A stretch of DNA of 64,000 nt from Aliivibrio wodanis. GTDB taxonomy: Bacteria > Pseudomonadota > Gammaproteobacteria > Enterobacterales > Vibrionaceae. The stretch covers positions 1,798,001 through 1,862,000 of the forward strand of contig LN554846.1 of NCBI GenBank assembly GCA_000953695.1. Reading direction: 5' to 3'. Shown piece after piece: positions 61,773 to 64,000 of this stretch (the stretch's first letter is position 1; each line of letters starts with the position of its first letter). Below the pieces are notes generated by a model. It was not told the DNA's origin and made no database searches. It saw nothing but the letters and a program-made list of their open reading frames with translations. A program made the position numbers and the translations under genes.

Positions 61773-62158
61773 TATTACTCTCTTCTTTTCACTTTATTAT
61801 CTTCAATCTTTAATATACCTTGCTTTGGCTAAATAAGGTATTTATTCACCTTTCGAACATTGTGAGCTTAACATATTCAAAAAATAATTTAATTAACAAT
61901 TATTCAACATTTGTGTATATTAAGGGAGATCAATACCACTACCCTAACCTATAAGTATCGATACTATTCACTAATAAACCTGTGCAATATAGTCATATAA
62001 TCTACTGGCTTATCAAGAGTCAATTTCACAAATCATTAACTATTCTATATGTTTTAAATACAGCTGCTTATAAAAACAGCAGCCTTTTCACTAATGGCAA
62101 CGCAACAAATTAGATTGTGATACGCCAGTTCAATAATGGATTACAAGGAAGAACACAG
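61773..62158. other. 386-bp divergent intergenic region before aapJ
   Basis: AT-rich promoter region shared by the siroheme-like gene and the aap operon. A hairpin GCTGCT (62063-62068) with AGCAGC (62078-62083), followed by CTTTTC, may be an attenuator or leader structure of aapJ. TTGTGAGCTTAACAT near 61860 has only one CRP half site. Nothing else was seen. Confidence 0.4.
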
Positions 62159-63187
62159 ATGAAATTTAAAACAAATACACTCTACACTGCACTCACCGCC
62201 GCTACATTAATGATGTCAACACAGGTAGTCGCTGCCGAAGGCACATTAGATAAAGTAAAAAAAAATGGATATTTACAATGTGGTGTTAGTACCGGTCTTC
62301 CAGGCTTTTCAAACCCAAACTCAAAAGGCGAATGGGAAGGTATTGATGTTGAATTTTGTCAAGCTGTTGCAGCCGCTGTTTTAGGTGACAAATCAAAAGT
62401 AAAATATGTTCCACTAACAGCTAAAGAGCGTTTTACTGCACTACAATCGGGTGAAATTGACGTTCTTTCTCGTAATACAACATGGACACTACACCGCGAC
62501 ACTTCTTTAGGTTTAAATTTTGTTGGTGTTAACTACTATGATGGTCAGGGTTTCATGGTGAAAAAAGACCTTGGCTTAACCAGTGCAAAAGAACTTGATG
62601 GCGCATCTGTTTGTGTTCAATCAGGAACAACAACAGAGCTTAATCTTGCCGATTACTTCCGTAACAATGACATGGAATACAAACCTGTTGTATTTGATAC
62701 CGCGGCGCAAACCTCTAAAGGCTTTGATGCAGGTAGATGTGATGTCCTAACTACTGACCAATCTGGTTTATATGCCCTTCGTTTGAATCTAAAAGATCCA
62801 AAAACAGCACAAGTATTACCTGAAATCATTTCAAAAGAACCGCTAGGCCCCGTTGTTCGTCAAGGTGATGACCAATGGTTCAACATCAATAAATGGGTGT
62901 TGAGTGCAATGATTAATGCTGAAGAATACGGCATTAGCTCTAAGAATGCAGACCAAATGCTAAAATCAAAAGATCCAAACATCAAACGTATTCTTGGCGT
63001 TGATGGTCCTAAAGGTAAAGGCTTAGGGATCCGTGATGATTGGGGCTACCAAGTCGTGAAACAAGTGGGTAACTACGGCGAAAGCTTTGAGCGCACGGTT
63101 GGTGAAGGTTCTCCTCTACAAATCTCACGTGGCGTAAATGCCCTTTGGAATGCAGGCGGTTTCATGTACGCCGCTCCAATTCGTTAA
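62159..63187 (+). CDS. aapJ: general L-amino acid ABC transporter, periplasmic binding protein
   Basis: A 342-residue binding protein with a signal peptide (KTNTLYTALTAATLMMSTQVVAA) and the family-3 solute-binding fold: GTLDKVKKNGYLQCGVSTGL, FSNPNSKGEWEGIDVEFCQA, LTAKERFTALQSGEIDVLSR, GRCDVLTTDQSGLYALR. The high resemblance to AapJ and BztA (general L-amino acid uptake) and the following AapQ gene support the name. The start at 62159 has AAGGAAG about 9 nt upstream; 14 residues upstream are open without a ribosome site. Confidence 0.92.
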   Translation: MKFKTNTLYTALTAATLMMSTQVVAAEGTLDKVKKNGYLQCGVSTGLPGFSNPNSKGEWEGIDVEFCQAVAAAVLGDKSKVKYVPLTAKERFTALQSGEIDVLSRNTTWTLHRDTSLGLNFVGVNYYDGQGFMVKKDLGLTSAKELDGASVCVQSGTTTELNLADYFRNNDMEYKPVVFDTAAQTSKGFDAGRCDVLTTDQSGLYALRLNLKDPKTAQVLPEIISKEPLGPVVRQGDDQWFNINKWVLSAMINAEEYGISSKNADQMLKSKDPNIKRILGVDGPKGKGLGIRDDWGYQVVKQVGNYGESFERTVGEGSPLQISRGVNALWNAGGFMYAAPIR

Positions 63188-63222
63188 TCAACTAATAATA
63201 AAGATAAGTAACACAATTTTAT

Positions 63223-63240
63223 GGGGTGAATTTTCACCCC
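63223..63240 (+). promoter_or_regulatory. hairpin between aapJ and aapQ
   Basis: GGGGTGAA (63223-63230) pairs with TTCACCCC (63233-63240) over 8 bp (the inner pairs open for a loop), followed by TTTTG. It can stabilise the aapJ message end and lower expression of the permease genes, as in many binding-protein operons. Confidence 0.65.
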
Positions 63241-63271
63241 TTTTGATAAATGGATTTAAGGTTGTAGTTGT

Positions 63272-64000
63272 ATGTCATCTAAAAATAAAAACCTCTTTTA
63301 TAATCCAACATTTCGTGCGATTTTATTCCAAGTGATAGCAGTTGCTGCACTTGTATTTTTCTTTTATTCCATAGTTAACAATGCATTATCCAATTTAGAA
63401 TCTCGTGGTATCGCGACTGGTCTTGGGTTTTTAAATCAAGAGGCTGGCTTTGGTATTGGTTTATCTTTAGTGGAGTATGATGAAACACACACCTATGGAC
63501 GCACTTTTATTGTTGGGCTTTTAAACACAGCATTAGTCTCTATTTTAGGGATTTTATTTGCGACTGTACTTGGGTTTACCGTTGGTATTGCTCGATTATC
63601 TAACAACTGGCTCGTCAGTCGATGCGCTGCCGTCTATATAGAAACGTTCCGAAATATCCCCCTTTTATTGCAAATTTTCTTTTGGTATTTCGCTGTATTG
63701 CAAGCACTCCCATCTCCACGCCAAAGTTTGAGTTTAGGCGAAAGCGTATTCTTAAATGTTCGTGGATTATTCTTTCCAGGACCTATATTTGAAGAAGGTT
63801 CTAACCTTATCGGCATGGCAGTAATTATTGCGATTGTCTTTATTATCTTTTTATCTAAATGGGCAAAGAACAAACAAACGCTTACTGGTCAACAAACCCC
63901 TTTGCTTCGATATTCACTCTTAGCCCTTATTGGTTTACCAACGATGGCTTACTTTATTTCAGGAATGCCTATCACCATTGAGTACCCAGAACTTAAGGGA
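63272..64000 (+). CDS. aapQ: amino acid ABC transporter permease (5' part only)
   Basis: The frame runs off the right edge after 243 codons. It starts MSSKNKNLFYNPTFRAILFQ, then a membrane helix (VIAVAALVFFFYSIVNNAL). It has the amino-acid permease segments TFIVGLLNTALVSILGILFA (TM2), TVLGFTVGIARLSNNWLVSR and the conserved AAVYIETFRNIPLLLQIFFW contact region, all typical of AapQ/BztB. AAGG 10 nt before the ATG is a weak ribosome site. It is 84 nt after aapJ in the same operon; aapM and aapP are expected downstream. Confidence 0.92.
   Translation, partial: MSSKNKNLFYNPTFRAILFQVIAVAALVFFFYSIVNNALSNLESRGIATGLGFLNQEAGFGIGLSLVEYDETHTYGRTFIVGLLNTALVSILGILFATVLGFTVGIARLSNNWLVSRCAAVYIETFRNIPLLLQIFFWYFAVLQALPSPRQSLSLGESVFLNVRGLFFPGPIFEEGSNLIGMAVIIAIVFIIFLSKWAKNKQTLTGQQTPLLRYSLLALIGLPTMAYFISGMPITIEYPELKG

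Noticed and set aside
1-64000. CRISPR array, transposase, integrase, prophage or tRNA-linked attachment site
   Set aside because: No regularly spaced repeats, IS-type proteins, phage structural genes or tRNA cloverleaf were recognised on either strand.

Overview
The window looks like chromosomal DNA from a low-GC member of the Vibrionaceae, most probably genus Aliivibrio. Supporting this are the long (367-residue) Vibrio-type PurC, DUF2884, DUF2750, DUF2947 and DUF3334 proteins, a VC1899-like CARF nuclease, many chemoreceptors and cyclic-di-GMP proteins, and AT-rich spacers with strong intrinsic terminators. Family names are recognised from memory of the protein sequences; no search was run. 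No rRNA, tRNA, CRISPR array, transposase or prophage was seen.

Layout. 1-2061: an apparent minus-strand operon of DUF2884 protein, glutaredoxin and a FapA/DUF342 protein cut by the window edge. 2139-8800: purC behind a PurR box, an outer-membrane barrel, the RNA helicase hrpA, tusE and acylphosphatase. 8882-16772: a chemoreceptor lying between acyP and rlmI, rlmI, DUF2750, a second chemoreceptor, and a two-gene sensor unit (PhnD-like binding protein plus hybrid kinase). 16986-25000: glpT with operator-like sites, a tnaC-like leader plus tnaA, a periplasmic 5'-nucleotidase family enzyme, tpm and the cystine carrier tcyP. 25150-29603: a third chemoreceptor, a 26-codon small gene, a DEDDh exonuclease and a CHASE-GGDEF protein. 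29851-35254: a DUF2760 / Hsp70 / Hsp70-DUF3731 cluster. 35337-38676: a palindrome-controlled small membrane protein, DUF2947, the CARF nuclease (Card1/VC1899 type) and udp. 39041-46776: a PKD lipoprotein with two G8 tracts, an OmpA-like protein and an HD-GYP protein with a large insert. 46816-56783: a lipoprotein, zntA behind a MerR-type promoter, a CBS protein, a pseudo-receiver protein, ydiJ and DUF3334. 56788-64000: a TPR/GAF/GGDEF gene split exactly at an A AAA AAG slip site, DUF2786, a small gene under a perfect FNR box, a GntR regulator with a siroheme-synthase-like gene, and the start of an aap amino-acid ABC operon.

The genes are mostly metabolism and signalling. Three chemoreceptors, one hybrid kinase and three c-di-GMP proteins sit in 64 kb. 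The most promising places for under-described biology are the stand-alone CARF nuclease, the membrane-anchored DUF2760 plus double Hsp70 operon, the split TPR-GGDEF gene with a dnaX-like slippery heptamer, the G8 tracts in the PKD lipoprotein, the diverged tnaC leader, and a family of palindromic intergenic elements ending in ATTGGTAT.
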